The notes: a model not told the origin generated them from the sequence alone. A stretch of 64,000 bases of DNA from Lachnospiraceae bacterium (GCA_017433725.1 JAFRGQ010000005.1:1-64000), one strand, 5' to 3'; numbered from the stretch's first letter, positions 51,460-60,400 are shown. A program made the numbers and translations.

Positions 51460-53070
51460 TTATAACAGCAGCGTCGCTTCCGCGATGCTTGTCAGATGAT
51501 TTGCTATACGATTGAGAGAGTTGAGGATCTCGACATAGGCGACGCCCTGATCAAATGCACACTCCCCGTTATTCATACGCTTCATATGGTTGTCATTGGC
51601 CTCGGAACACATTCTCTTAATAGCATGCTCCTCTTTGCGCGCTTTATCGGCAAACGCCTCATCTATCTCGCCGTCTCTGAGCTTGGTCATAACTCTGTCA
51701 AGCATGTAAACATCTTCTTCATAGATGACCTTGAGCTCTTCGCACGCCTTATCGCTGAACATCCACTTATTCTCGATACACTTTTCATTCTGATCAAGAA
51801 TTTTGCAAGCATGATCTCCTATCTGTTCTATATCATTCATACCCTGGAACATAACGGCGAGATGATTTGATTCCTCTTCGGGCATCTCGATCATGTTAGC
51901 CTTGGAAATATAATCAACAATTTCACCGGTAAGGAAATCGATTGTCTCCTCGTTGTCACGGATCTGACGTGCACGTTCGACAGTGTGACTGAGAATCCCT
52001 TCACTGGCATCAATAATATTCTGTCTGACCATTCCGACCACACGCTCAACTTCCTTCGATACCTGCAGGACCATAACGGACGGAGCTGCGACGATCGTCT
52101 TATCTATGTATTCGAGACGAAGCGAACTTTCGTGAGCCTGTTTCGGAAGGATTCTGTAAGTCATCTTAACAACTGCATTCGTCAGCGGAAGAAGGATGAT
52201 ACCGGTCGCCAACTTAAACATAATGTGGAAGAAGGATACCTGGAAAGACGCACTCGCCACACGGGATGCTATCACATCTGTAATAGGCGACAGCATTACG
52301 AGCGGGATGAAAATCAGCGCTCCGACCGCATTAAAGACAAAGTAGATAATTGCCGCACGCTTCGCATTATTCTTTGCGTTCAATGCTGACAGGATAACCG
52401 GTGAGGATGATCCCACGTTGATACCGCATATAATGAAAGCAGCGAAGTACAGAGGCATAAGTCCCTGCATTGCGAGAGCCTGCAGAATACCGACTGCAGC
52501 GGACGAGCTCTGGATGACCATACACAGCACAACGCCGATCAAAAATCCGAGGACCGGATTCTTTGCGTTCAGAATAAAGTTCTGGAACATGACCGAATCC
52601 TTGAGCGGTGCCATCGAGCTGCTCATAGTATGAAGCCCCTGGAACAGAAGACCGAAACCAAGGATGACCTGACCGACATGCTTATGCTTCTTTTTCTTTG
52701 CATAGAGCATAAGGGCTGCACCGACTGCGATGCACACCGGAGCAATGCCGGATACATCGAGTGCAATCAGGATACTTGTAATCGTTGTACCGATGTTGGC
52801 ACCGAAGATGACTCCTGTCGCCTGCGCCAGATCCATAATTCCGGCATTAATGAATCCCATGGCCATTACAGTTGTTGCTGAAGAAGACTGAATGCACACC
52901 GTTACGAGCATACCGACAAGGAAGCCCATGACGGGAACGCGGGTCAACTTCTCGAGAAGGTCTTTCATTTTCGAACCAGCCGCAAGCTGAAGACCTTCAC
53001 CCATGTAATGCATGCCAAAAAGGAAAGCGCCAAGACCACCGAATAATGACAGGACATTGGATATATCCAT
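51460..53070 (-). CDS. Na/Pi cotransporter family protein (NptA) with PhoU-like tail
   Basis: 536 aa. Two inverted repeats with the Q-S-S-S-A motif: QSSSATTVMAMGFINAGIM at about 62 and QSSSAAVGILQALAMQGLM at about 195, separated by FGANIGTTITSI and GINVGSSSPVIL. C-terminal soluble half (about 340-536) carries two PhoU-like helical bundles (MFQGMNDIEQIGDHACKI, RIANHLTSIAEATLL). Phosphate uptake driven by sodium, or a phosphate homeostasis role, is the family function; substrate otherwise unproven. Confidence 0.92.
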   Translation of the reverse strand: MDISNVLSLFGGLGAFLFGMHYMGEGLQLAAGSKMKDLLEKLTRVPVMGFLVGMLVTVCIQSSSATTVMAMGFINAGIMDLAQATGVIFGANIGTTITSILIALDVSGIAPVCIAVGAALMLYAKKKKHKHVGQVILGFGLLFQGLHTMSSSMAPLKDSVMFQNFILNAKNPVLGFLIGVVLCMVIQSSSAAVGILQALAMQGLMPLYFAAFIICGINVGSSSPVILSALNAKNNAKRAAIIYFVFNAVGALIFIPLVMLSPITDVIASRVASASFQVSFFHIMFKLATGIILLPLTNAVVKMTYRILPKQAHESSLRLEYIDKTIVAAPSVMVLQVSKEVERVVGMVRQNIIDASEGILSHTVERARQIRDNEETIDFLTGEIVDYISKANMIEMPEEESNHLAVMFQGMNDIEQIGDHACKILDQNEKCIENKWMFSDKACEELKVIYEEDVYMLDRVMTKLRDGEIDEAFADKARKEEHAIKRMCSEANDNHMKRMNNGECAFDQGVAYVEILNSLNRIANHLTSIAEATLLL

Positions 53071-53226
53071 AGTGTTTTCCCCCCTGATTAAATTTATGGA
53101 CAGCTTATGCCGACGTTAAAAAAGATACCGCACAATACTTAAGCAGTCCTACCTTTAATAATACCGCTACCACTGTTTTTTAGCTATCATTAGAGCGAAA
53201 AGTCAATGTAAATTCTATGTAAAGGA

Positions 53227-53778
53227 TTACCGCATGAACAATGTTTCCTGCAACGAGCACCACTTATCCGCCAGACACACTATTGCTGCCTCTCTCGACT
53301 TCGGAATAGCGTTCAGTGTAAGCGGCCACATATGTGTCCGTATGATTTCCTGTTCCTTCTCATCGATATCGAATATTTCCACAGCATTTTGTCTGGCCTG
53401 CTCAGGATGCGTAAAACCGTGCAGCCTGTGCGACCCACCGTCATCATCATGCCAGTCATAGAGGTAAAAATCATGCAGAAGGGCTCCGACTGCCAGCTTC
53501 TCCTCATCGGCTCCTATTCGAAATCTGCGGTTCAACTTCAGGCTCATCTCGGCAACACGCTCACAGTGATCGTAGGTAGTGATACTTCCGTGCTGTGTAA
53601 AGGCCCGCATCTCGCGGACTTTCGGATGATTGATATAGTCGGAAAGTAAATCTTCCAGTTCCGCTTTTTTTCTTTCCCTCAGTTCCTTTTTCATCCCTTT
53701 GAGTTCTTTTTTCATTTTTTTCAGTTCTTTTTTCTTCAATCTTATTTCTTTTTTCTTGTCTGCGATTGATTCCGTCAT
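53227..53778 (-). CDS. HD-domain phosphohydrolase with basic N-terminal helix
   Basis: 183 aa. Residues 8-45 are a Lys/Glu/Arg coiled-coil (repeats of K-K-E-L-K-x-M-K). The HD domain follows: H in TTYDHCERVAEMS, HD in VGALLHDFYLYDW, H in RLHGFTHPEQAR and a final Asp in VCLADKWCSL. Such small HD proteins hydrolyse nucleotides. Twenty bases before it on the same strand lies thpR, suggesting coexpression and an RNA or nucleotide role. Confidence 0.82.
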   Translation of the reverse strand: MTESIADKKKEIRLKKKELKKMKKELKGMKKELRERKKAELEDLLSDYINHPKVREMRAFTQHGSITTYDHCERVAEMSLKLNRRFRIGADEEKLAVGALLHDFYLYDWHDDDGGSHRLHGFTHPEQARQNAVEIFDIDEKEQEIIRTHMWPLTLNAIPKSREAAIVCLADKWCSLQETLFMR

Positions 53779-53798
53779 ATTTTACTCCTGCCCATACG

Positions 53799-54299
53799 TC
53801 AGCCACCGATGTGAAAAATCTCAGTATAGACCATTTTTCCGTTCTTTGTCTCTGATTTCATGAGAGAGATCTTCCTGACCATCATCTCCTTCTTCGGAAC
53901 GCTGACTCCCTGCGGGTGCACATTGGATGCTTTTCTCACCAGGGTGATGTGCGGTTCAAACTTTTTCCGATCATATTTGATGCCGGCCTGATCAAGCGAG
54001 TCACGCAGTGCTTTAACATACGCTTTCAACTTCTGTCCTCCCTTAGCGCCGACCCATAATATATCTCCAAAGTTCCCCAGATCTGTCAGTGTCAGCATAA
54101 AGGGTGTAAACGGCACTGATTCCATCGCCTTTTTCACGCCGTCCGCGTTCTGCGTCTCGCCTATAAACGCCAGCGTCAGATGAAGGTTATCTGCGGGGCT
54201 GTAATTTCCACCCACATTTTTCTTTTTCAGATCATGCATGGTGGATATGAGGCCCTTCCTGATATCCTCGGAAAATCGTATTGCTATAAACAGTCTCAT
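53799..54299 (-). CDS. thpR: RNA 2',3'-cyclic phosphodiesterase (ThpR/LigT)
   Basis: 166 aa from ATG 54299 (CAGGAG upstream); the longer frame is a basic, low-complexity tail without RBS. Two H-x-T/S-x motifs of the 2H family: HLTLAFIGET at about 45 and HITLVRKAS at about 130. Opens 2',3'-cyclic phosphates and joins 2'-5' ends; used in tRNA repair. No adjacent RNA ligase. Confidence 0.9.
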   Translation of the reverse strand: MRLFIAIRFSEDIRKGLISTMHDLKKKNVGGNYSPADNLHLTLAFIGETQNADGVKKAMESVPFTPFMLTLTDLGNFGDILWVGAKGGQKLKAYVKALRDSLDQAGIKYDRKKFEPHITLVRKASNVHPQGVSVPKKEMMVRKISLMKSETKNGKMVYTEIFHIGG

Positions 54300-54492
54300 T
54301 TTCTGCTCCTGATTAATTCTTTTTATTCTTTTTTTTAATCTGTTTTTAATCTTTCTTTCAGGATGCATTCATGTAGCGGCGCTATTCTTTAGATGCATCA
54401 ATCAAAGAGAAAGCATCGGAAAGCCGCAGCAATGCTTTTACTGCGATATAAGAAGCCTTCTAAAATATACCACAAAATTAAGGAGAATAGAA

Positions 54493-55227
54493 ATGAACAG
54501 ATTCGAATTGATTGAAAAATTAAGAGAACGCGCCGACATCAATTATGAGGAAGCTGAGCAACTGTTAAGCGATACACAGGACGACCTGATCGCTGCACTC
54601 ATCATCCTTGAAAAACAAGGTAGATTGAAAGGTATGCAGCAGAGCGGAACAGGCAGGATGCCGGGCGCAGACGATGCCAGAACGGAAGCCGGAACAAAAA
54701 AGAGCCGGAGAAGTGTGATCGGACATGCATTCCGTACATTCGGAAATTTCATTGCACACACTACTTTCCACATGGCGCACGGTGAGAACGAGATTCTGGT
54801 GCTTCCTACATTTGTCTTCGCATTGATATTGCTCTTCTTCTGGCAAACTCTCGCACCGCTTATGCTTATTTCCCTGTTCTTTAAGGTGCATTACTACTTT
54901 GACGGAACAGCTTCCACCAAAGCTGCAAATGACTTCATTGATCAGGCGGAAGAGCTTGCGACCGATTTTGATTTCATGCCGGCCCGCACAAAGAACAATG
55001 CCGGTACAGACACAGCACAGAGTCCGGCAGTTGAGCCCTATCAGACAGCAGGAACCGAAACCGGCGCCGATCAGACGTCTTACGGCGAAGGCAACACAGA
55101 TCCTGCAGCAGAAGTCGTCGATCAGGGACAGGAAGTCGAAAGTCCCGATACACAGACCGCACCGGCCTATGAAACATATCCGCCGTATGATCCGGAGATT
55201 GAAAATGTTTCCGATCATGAGTTTTGA
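54493..55227 (+). CDS. DUF4342-family membrane protein with UBA-like N terminus
   Basis: 244 aa. Residues 1-45 (RFELIEKLRERADINYEEAEQLLSDTQDDLIAALIILEKQGR) form a UBA/TS-N-like helical module; a middle region has one or two membrane segments (VLPTFVFALILLFFWQTLAPLMLISLFF); the C-terminal third is Thr/Ala/Pro-rich and outside or disordered. Paralogue of the next gene. Usually sits beside a two-component system, as here. No known activity. Confidence 0.75.
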   Translation: MNRFELIEKLRERADINYEEAEQLLSDTQDDLIAALIILEKQGRLKGMQQSGTGRMPGADDARTEAGTKKSRRSVIGHAFRTFGNFIAHTTFHMAHGENEILVLPTFVFALILLFFWQTLAPLMLISLFFKVHYYFDGTASTKAANDFIDQAEELATDFDFMPARTKNNAGTDTAQSPAVEPYQTAGTETGADQTSYGEGNTDPAAEVVDQGQEVESPDTQTAPAYETYPPYDPEIENVSDHEF

Positions 55228-55310
55228 TCCCTGGCGCAAAAAATGCGCAGTTTAGAATAAATAATGCAGTAAAGTGAAGCTCGTTTCACAAGCAGACGCT
55301 AATCTGCACC

Positions 55311-55345
55311 AGAGAATCAGGAACGCCAGACGTTCTTGATTCTCT
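55311..55345. repeat. GAACGCC-type hairpin, variant
   Basis: AGAGAATCAGGAACG CCAGA CGTTCTTGATTCTCT, a 15-bp near-perfect inverted repeat without a T-run; the inner half is the GAACGCC/GGCGTTC-like motif. Confidence 0.55.
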
Positions 55346-55418
55346 GACTCTCCGGCACAATTTGCTCGTACGCAGCACAACATGTATTGTATAATAAACT
55401 TATTAGGAGGATCATATT

Positions 55419-55967
55419 ATGGATAAGCTGGAAAAAGCCGAAAAAATCAGGGAATATGCAGGCGTCACATATGAAGAAGCATTATCGGCTCTCGACGCTT
55501 CGGGCGAGGATATGCTCGATGCAATGCTCCTCCTCGAGAAACAGGGGAAAACTCCCGGACCGAATCAAAGTATCTACACGACCTCCTATCGGGAGCAGAG
55601 CAATTATATTGATGTACCCGGCCAGGTGGCACAGCAGAAACAGGCAGCGCCTTCCTTCCGAAGAAACGTGGTCGGACTGTTCCGGACAATCTTTCGATTT
55701 ATCCGGCACACCTCCTTCACAATATCCCATCATGAAAAATGCCTGCTCCGGGTTCCCTCGTGGATCATGCTGTTGGTGCTCCTGATCGCCTGGAAGGCAG
55801 TAATACCTGTGGCTGCGGTCGCACTTCTTTTCGGTATCCGCTATTCTTTTGAAGGGAGTGAAAACACGGAAGCTGCAAACAGCTTTCTGCAGGGAGCCGC
55901 AGATCTTGCGGACGAAATAAAGTCGAAATTTAACGGAAAGAATAAAAAGAAAGGTGACAACACATGA
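55419..55967 (+). CDS. DUF4342-family membrane protein, second copy
   Basis: 182 aa, RBS AGGAGG. N terminus LEKAEKIREYAGVTYEEALSALDASGEDMLDAMLLLEKQGKTPG repeats the pattern of the 244-aa paralogue; a membrane hairpin follows at about 105-145 (VPSWIMLLVLLIAWKAVIPVAAVALLFGI) and a Lys-rich tail. Its stop overlaps the response regulator ATG by four bases, so it is translated with the two-component genes and may be their sensor or target. Confidence 0.8.
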   Translation: MDKLEKAEKIREYAGVTYEEALSALDASGEDMLDAMLLLEKQGKTPGPNQSIYTTSYREQSNYIDVPGQVAQQKQAAPSFRRNVVGLFRTIFRFIRHTSFTISHHEKCLLRVPSWIMLLVLLIAWKAVIPVAAVALLFGIRYSFEGSENTEAANSFLQGAADLADEIKSKFNGKNKKKGDNT

Positions 55968-56674
55968 GTGCCAGAATTCTTATCGTGGAGGACGAAGAAA
56001 AGCTTGCACGCTTTATCGAGCTTGAACTGGTCCACGAAGGTTACGAAGTCAAAAAGTCCGGAAACGGAAGAGAAGCATTGGATATCGCACAGGAGGAGGA
56101 TTTCGATCTGATTCTGCTCGATATCATGCTGCCCGGCCTGAACGGGCTCGAAGTCCTTCGCCGTCTGCAGAAGGTAAAACAGATTCCCGTCATTCTTCTG
56201 ACGGCGAGGGATGCTGTGAATGACAAGGTTGCGGGTCTTGATGCAGGTGCGGTCGACTATATCACCAAGCCGTTTGCAATCGAGGAACTGCTTGCCAGAA
56301 TCCGCGTAGCCTTAAAAATCCATGTTCCGAAAAAAGAGACCTCACAGGAGGGTGATGTGCACGAAGAGGGGACGATCACATGGGGCAGCCTCGTTATGAG
56401 CATACCCTCTCATACCGTCAGATATAACGGACATGAAATATTCCTGACGAACAGAGAATTCCTGATGCTTCGAACCCTCCTTGAGAACCAGAATATCGTG
56501 CTGAGCAGAGACACTCTGCTCAACCGGGTGTGCGGATATGACTTCATCGGTGAGACAAACATCGTTGACGTCTATATCCGCTATCTGCGTTCAAAAATAG
56601 ATAACGTATTTCAAGTGAAAATGATTCATACCGTCAGAGGTGTCGGCTATGTCATCAAATCAGACCATACCTGA
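55964..56674 (+). CDS. OmpR-family response regulator
   Basis: 236 aa. Receiver domain with acidic pocket (ILIVEDEEKLARFI), phosphoacceptor Asp in DLILLDIMLPG at about 55, Thr in LLTARD and Lys in ITKPFA; winged-helix output at about 140-235 (LTNREFLMLRTLLENQNIVLSRDTLLNRVCGYD, RGVGYVI). Overlaps the DUF4342 gene and the kinase gene. Regulates genes likely including its own DUF4342 partners; target not visible. Confidence 0.94.
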   Translation: MSARILIVEDEEKLARFIELELVHEGYEVKKSGNGREALDIAQEEDFDLILLDIMLPGLNGLEVLRRLQKVKQIPVILLTARDAVNDKVAGLDAGAVDYITKPFAIEELLARIRVALKIHVPKKETSQEGDVHEEGTITWGSLVMSIPSHTVRYNGHEIFLTNREFLMLRTLLENQNIVLSRDTLLNRVCGYDFIGETNIVDVYIRYLRSKIDNVFQVKMIHTVRGVGYVIKSDHT

Positions 56675-57959
56675 GAAAAGACTCCAAACCGATCAGACCA
56701 CAAAAATGACTTCCATTACGAGAAGACTGCATTGGTACCTTATTTCCAAAGTATTCTTCCGTAACTTTCTGACTGACCTGACATTTTTAATTCTGGCCTG
56801 TATCGGATGGTGTGCAATAACCGAATACTATAAAATCGGTTTCCTGTCTGTGAACCTTATAAGACGCATCATCTTACTGCCCGAAACATCTTCACCGGTC
56901 TATCAGGTCATTAACCCTGAAGGGGCATTGCTTCTCAGTGCACAGGTCGGAATACCGTTCCTTATCATTATCTCCGCCACAACGGGGCTTTTTGTGTTGC
57001 AGCTTTTCGGACAGATCTTCAGCTACTTTGCGGAAGACAGAAGAATCCGGCGGCTCCTCTCCCCCATCAATGAGATAGCCCTCAAAGCAGATGAGCTGAG
57101 CCGCCTGTCCTTCTCCGAAGATAAATACCAGGAAATCGAAAAAGCGCTGGAAAACATCCGTCCTGACCAGGTCACGAACAATAAGCCCCTGTCTTTCCAC
57201 GATTCGGATCTCACGGGCGTGGAAGCAGCCATGAATAATCTCCTTCTCAGAATGCGTGACAGCTATCGGCAGCAGGCACAATTCGTGAACGATGCATCCC
57301 ATGAGCTGCGGACTCCGATTGCCGTGATACAGGGCTATGCCAATCTTCTGGACCGATGGGGCAAATCAGACCAGCAGACTCTCGAAGAAGGCATCAGTGC
57401 CATTAAGAATGAGGCGGATCACATGAATCATCTGGTCGAACAACTTCTCTTCCTGGCCAGAGGCGACAGCGGAAAAACTACCCTCACGCTCACCGAAGCG
57501 GACGCCTGCGATCTGGTCCGGGAAGTCTATGAGGAATCCTTCATGATAGATGAAGCGCACCGCTATCGTCTGAATGTCCCGGAACAGGAGATACCTATCA
57601 CTGCCGACACAGGCCTTCTCAAACAAGCTGTGCGGATCCTCACAGACAATGCCGCAAAGTACACGCCGGAGGGGGAGGATATCATTCTATCTGCCGGTTT
57701 AACAGATGCAGGAACGCCTTATCTTCAGGTGCAGGATACAGGAGTCGGTATCGCAGAATCAGAGATTCCTCTCATCTTCGATCGTTTCTATCGATCGGAC
57801 GAAGTCCGCTCCAGCGCAGGCACCGGTCTCGGTCTTTCTATTGCCAAATGGATCGTCGATAAACATGACGGACATTTCGAGGTCCTCACAAGACCGACTC
57901 TCGGAACCAGGATCCGTATCGTGCTCGGTTCCTCTAAGCCGGAAGGATTCGCTGCATAA
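56649..57959 (+). CDS. Sensor histidine kinase
   Basis: 436 aa from ATG 56649, with AGAGG 8-10 bases upstream and a 26-base overlap with the response regulator; ATG 56706 is possible. Two membrane segments (about 38-58 and 95-120) enclose a short extracellular loop of some 35 residues, then a HAMP-like linker, HisKA His in NDASHELRTPIAVIQGY, N box DNAAKYTP, G1 VQDTGVGI and G2 GTGLGLSIAKW. Partner of the upstream regulator. The small extracytoplasmic loop suggests intramembrane sensing, maybe of the DUF4342 proteins. Confidence 0.92.
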   Translation: MSSNQTIPEKRLQTDQTTKMTSITRRLHWYLISKVFFRNFLTDLTFLILACIGWCAITEYYKIGFLSVNLIRRIILLPETSSPVYQVINPEGALLLSAQVGIPFLIIISATTGLFVLQLFGQIFSYFAEDRRIRRLLSPINEIALKADELSRLSFSEDKYQEIEKALENIRPDQVTNNKPLSFHDSDLTGVEAAMNNLLLRMRDSYRQQAQFVNDASHELRTPIAVIQGYANLLDRWGKSDQQTLEEGISAIKNEADHMNHLVEQLLFLARGDSGKTTLTLTEADACDLVREVYEESFMIDEAHRYRLNVPEQEIPITADTGLLKQAVRILTDNAAKYTPEGEDIILSAGLTDAGTPYLQVQDTGVGIAESEIPLIFDRFYRSDEVRSSAGTGLGLSIAKWIVDKHDGHFEVLTRPTLGTRIRIVLGSSKPEGFAA

Positions 57960-58050
57960 TTCGAAACATAATACTTGAGCTGTCAGTACCGCTGCACAAT
58001 CCGATGCCGCTTTCGTTCGTCCCAAAATACTTCGTTCAATCAGTTACAGT

Positions 58051-58959
58051 TTAATCCTTATAAACTGAGTTTGCGCCGTACTCTGCCTGTTCCTCGGTAA
58101 ATCCATCAAATATGAGCTGATCCACCAGCTCTTCTTTTGAGAACGACATATACTTCAGATAACTCTCCGCACTGCGTGCGGCCTGCTCGTTCCAGTCCGC
58201 ACCGCATGCGTCAACAGCCGCGACTGACTCTTCCTCAGAGTATCCCTGGTATTTCAACATATCCACAAGTCCGCTGTATGAATAAGGCGTATATTTCAGG
58301 AAAGAAATCGCTGCGTCTTTGGCCTGCTCTCCGGTATCGATTTCAGAGTTGGCTACACCGTATTCGGCCTGTTCAAGAGTGAAGCCTTCATAAACAAGCT
58401 GGTCCACAAGCCCGTCTTTGGAAAATGCAGAATACTCCAGATAGGACTTCGCTTTGTATGCGGCTTGCTCGTTCCAGTCAGCCTCACAGTGCTCGACGGC
58501 ATACGCTGCATCCTCCTCGGAAAATCCGTTATAAACAAGCTGTTTTGTCAGGCCTTTCGCGGAAAATGCATCATAGTTCAGATACTCTTTCGCTTTGCGA
58601 AGTGCATTGGCCTGGCCTTCTGTGAGGGATTCCTGAGAAGAATCTTGTGCATTTTCCTTCACATCTTTTGCTGAATCTTTCTTTTCATTTCTCTTGCCGG
58701 TTGTTCCCTCACTTATCTCAAACTCCCCTGTAGACTGAACATCCTTTTTTTCGTCCCTGCCTCCCTGCTCTGCTTGCCCTGCAGCTTTTGAGGAGTTCTC
58801 AACGGGTACTTTTCCTGCCTCTGCGTGTGTGGAGACGGATGCATCCGCCGCTGTCTTAGTGCTGCCGGTGTTGCCTGAGCACGAACACAGGATGAAAGCG
58901 ACGCAAGATGCAGTGAGTACCAGTCTGATGAAACAATATTCTTTTTTTCCATTGAGCAT
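58051..58959 (-). CDS. Ltp-family lipoprotein with four host-cell surface-exposed repeats
   Basis: 302 aa. Lipobox CSC at about residues 25-28, Ser/Thr/Lys/Glu-rich linker to about 118, then four tandem Ltp (PF07553-type) repeats of about 48 aa: each runs A-x-x-YL-x-Y-x-x-F/YS-x-x-GL-x-x-x-L-x-x-x-GF/Y-x-x-E-x-A/S. Ltp proteins of phage TP-J34 and relatives block DNA injection by incoming phages; host-encoded ones are common and of unclear role. The repeat count and lack of phage genes nearby point to a chromosomal version. Confidence 0.85.
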   Translation of the reverse strand: MLNGKKEYCFIRLVLTASCVAFILCSCSGNTGSTKTAADASVSTHAEAGKVPVENSSKAAGQAEQGGRDEKKDVQSTGEFEISEGTTGKRNEKKDSAKDVKENAQDSSQESLTEGQANALRKAKEYLNYDAFSAKGLTKQLVYNGFSEEDAAYAVEHCEADWNEQAAYKAKSYLEYSAFSKDGLVDQLVYEGFTLEQAEYGVANSEIDTGEQAKDAAISFLKYTPYSYSGLVDMLKYQGYSEEESVAAVDACGADWNEQAARSAESYLKYMSFSKEELVDQLIFDGFTEEQAEYGANSVYKD

Positions 58960-59010
58960 AAATACCTCCTTTATAATATAGTGAGCTGTCTGTAGCGAAA
59001 TTTACACGCC

Positions 59011-59031
59011 GTGGAGCATTGTGTAGCTGAG
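59011..59031 (-). repeat. GCTCC-type repeat, partial copy
   Basis: Minus strand CTCAGCTACACAATGCTCCAC, identical to the left arm of the composite element at 48998. Confidence 0.5.
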
Positions 59032-59033
59032 AC

Positions 59034-59137
59034 TTTTAATCTCTGACGCGGGTTTGTATCCCATGTCAGAGATAAGTTTCATTTTGCGCATTCATCTCAC
59101 GACTGAAGTCACGAGAATTCTGCGTCAGAGATTAAAA
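59034..59137. repeat. 104-bp element with 16-bp perfect inverted ends
   Basis: TTTTAATCTCTGACGC at 59034-59049 with its exact complement at 59122-59137. A nested hairpin TCTCTGAC...GTCAGAGA and a TCACGACTGAAGTCACGA palindrome lie between. Looks like a small non-autonomous mobile element or a large RNA hairpin. Confidence 0.55.
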
Positions 59138-59376
59138 CACCATCTGTAAATACAGGGGCATCTCCCACTGACATATTTTGCAAAAAGGGGAAAAATGTGC
59201 GAACGCACGATAAGAATTCTTATGTATGGATTGTAGCAACCAAGCCATCGGATTTTCAACCGGAATTTTACACGAAAAGCATTTATGTAATTTGTGCATA
59301 ATGGTGAATCATCTTTAAAATTTCATTTTATTATTGTTCAAAAGGCTTAATAAATAAAGATTTTTAGATTATCCTG

Positions 59377-59385
59377 TGCTACAAT
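59377..59385 (+). promoter_or_regulatory. Extended -10 promoter of the DUF937 transcript
   Basis: TG-C-TACAAT. Predicted start near 59391-59392, giving a leader of about 145 bases. Confidence 0.6.
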
Positions 59386-59390
59386 AGAAA

Positions 59391-59520
59391 ACAGGTGGAC
59401 AGTGTGGTTCTCGGTGGGGTTTGAAACCCGCCTCTAAGACCGGTTTGTTGCCTGTCGCATGCAGAGGCGAGGGACACCTCACACTGAGATACGTACACTT
59501 CCTCAAACCCAATATTCAGA
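59391..59520 (+). ncRNA. Candidate structured RNA leader upstream of the DUF937 gene
   Basis: CAGTGTG (59400-59406) pairs with CACACTG (59480-59486) to close a multi-branch structure. Inside, GGTGGG...CCCGCC (59413-59418 with 59427-59432) and GCCTCT...AGAGGC (59430-59435 with 59463-59468) compete for bases 59430-59432. ACAGG at the 5' end could pair with CCTGT (59451-59455) as a pseudoknot. It matches no riboswitch class I recognise. Mutually exclusive pairing makes a switch possible. Confidence 0.4.
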
Positions 59521-59535
59521 AAAGGAGATAAAACT

Positions 59536-60096
59536 ATGAACTTATTATCACTTCTTCTCAGCTCAATGATGGCACCGTCATCCGTGAACTCACTCGAACA
59601 GAAAACCGACGTTTCAAGTGCTCTGATCAGAAAGCTTCTGCCGCTGGCTATTCCGCTCCTCATCAAGGCAATGACCTCGAATGCATCCAGCCAGAGCGGT
59701 GCCCTTTCCCTGCTCGGAGCGCTCTCACAGCATAGGTCCACCAATACTATGGATGACCAGATCAAGACAGCGGACACGCAGGATGGAGAGAAAATCGTCG
59801 GCCACATTCTCGGAAACGATTACGATAATGCAATAGGACAGCTCTCTCGTCAGACCGGAATGGAGACCGGTCAGGTCGCTTCCGTTCTTGCAGCACTCGC
59901 TCCTGCACTTCTCTCCGGTGTTTCCGCAGCCAACACACAGGCCGCAAAGCCGGCACAGACAAGCGGTCTCGACCTCGGCAGCCTTCTCGGCATGTTCGGC
60001 GGCGTTGCTCCGCAGCAGGCTCAAACGCAGGAATCCTCAGCAAAGGATATGAACGGTATGGCTCTTCTCAGTCTTCTGTCTGCGCTCAGCAAATAA
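59536..60096 (+). CDS. DUF937 (YidB-like) protein
   Basis: 186 aa, RBS AAAGGAG. Ala/Ser/Leu-rich, helical: MNLLSLLLSSMMAP at the start, LIRKLLPLAIPLLIKAMTSNASS, a hinge, then DGEKIVGHILGNDYDNAIGQLSRQTGMETGQVASVLAALAPALLSGV, the DUF937 hallmark, and a Gln/Ala-rich tail. No signal peptide. Function unknown in the family; proteins of this type self-assemble in some reports. Preceded by a structured leader. Confidence 0.75.
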   Translation: MNLLSLLLSSMMAPSSVNSLEQKTDVSSALIRKLLPLAIPLLIKAMTSNASSQSGALSLLGALSQHRSTNTMDDQIKTADTQDGEKIVGHILGNDYDNAIGQLSRQTGMETGQVASVLAALAPALLSGVSAANTQAAKPAQTSGLDLGSLLGMFGGVAPQQAQTQESSAKDMNGMALLSLLSALSK

Positions 60097-60400
60097 CTGC
60101 ACATGATTCGTCGCGTGAACGGACGATTGTTCAATTTCCGTCCGTAAATCATGTGCGAAATTTGGTCAGTATCAGCTGACAAAAGCATTAGAGATAAAAA
60201 AATCTCCATGGCAGGCTCTGCATGGAGGTTTTTTTGCGCCTTTTTTCTGGATGCGAAGTGCTTCACGCCGTTATTTCAGTGAGACCGAAGTGAAGCGAAG
60301 AACTGCACGTCGTTACTTCAGTGAGACCGAAGTGAAACGAAGATCTGCTCGCCGTTACTTCAATAAGACGAAGTGAAGCGAAGAACTGCACGTCGCTATT
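60097..60400. other. Convergent intergenic region with terminator and tandem repeats
   Basis: Contains the terminator at 60194-60235 and the tandem array at 60259-60415. A minus-strand 81-codon frame across it has no ribosome-binding site and is rejected. Confidence 0.5.
60194..60235. terminator. Bidirectional terminator
   Basis: AATCTCCATG pairs with CATGGAGGTT around a ten-base loop; A and T tracts flank both sides. Confidence 0.75.

Larger units (their letters stand above)
58960..59535. other. Long intergenic region with repeats and structured RNA
   Basis: Holds a partial GCTCC palindrome (59011-59031), a 104-bp inverted-repeat element (59034-59137), about 240 bases of AT-rich DNA in which nothing was recognised, a promoter (59377-59385) and a structured leader (59391-59520). 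No gene supported. Confidence 0.55.

Noticed and set aside
58051..58959. Prophage remnant around the Ltp lipoprotein
   Set aside because: No integrase, structural or lysis genes are near; flanks are ordinary chromosomal genes.
60021..60266. 81-codon minus ORF between the DUF937 gene and the tandem repeat
   Set aside because: Crosses the terminator and overlaps the DUF937 gene; no RBS, no domain.
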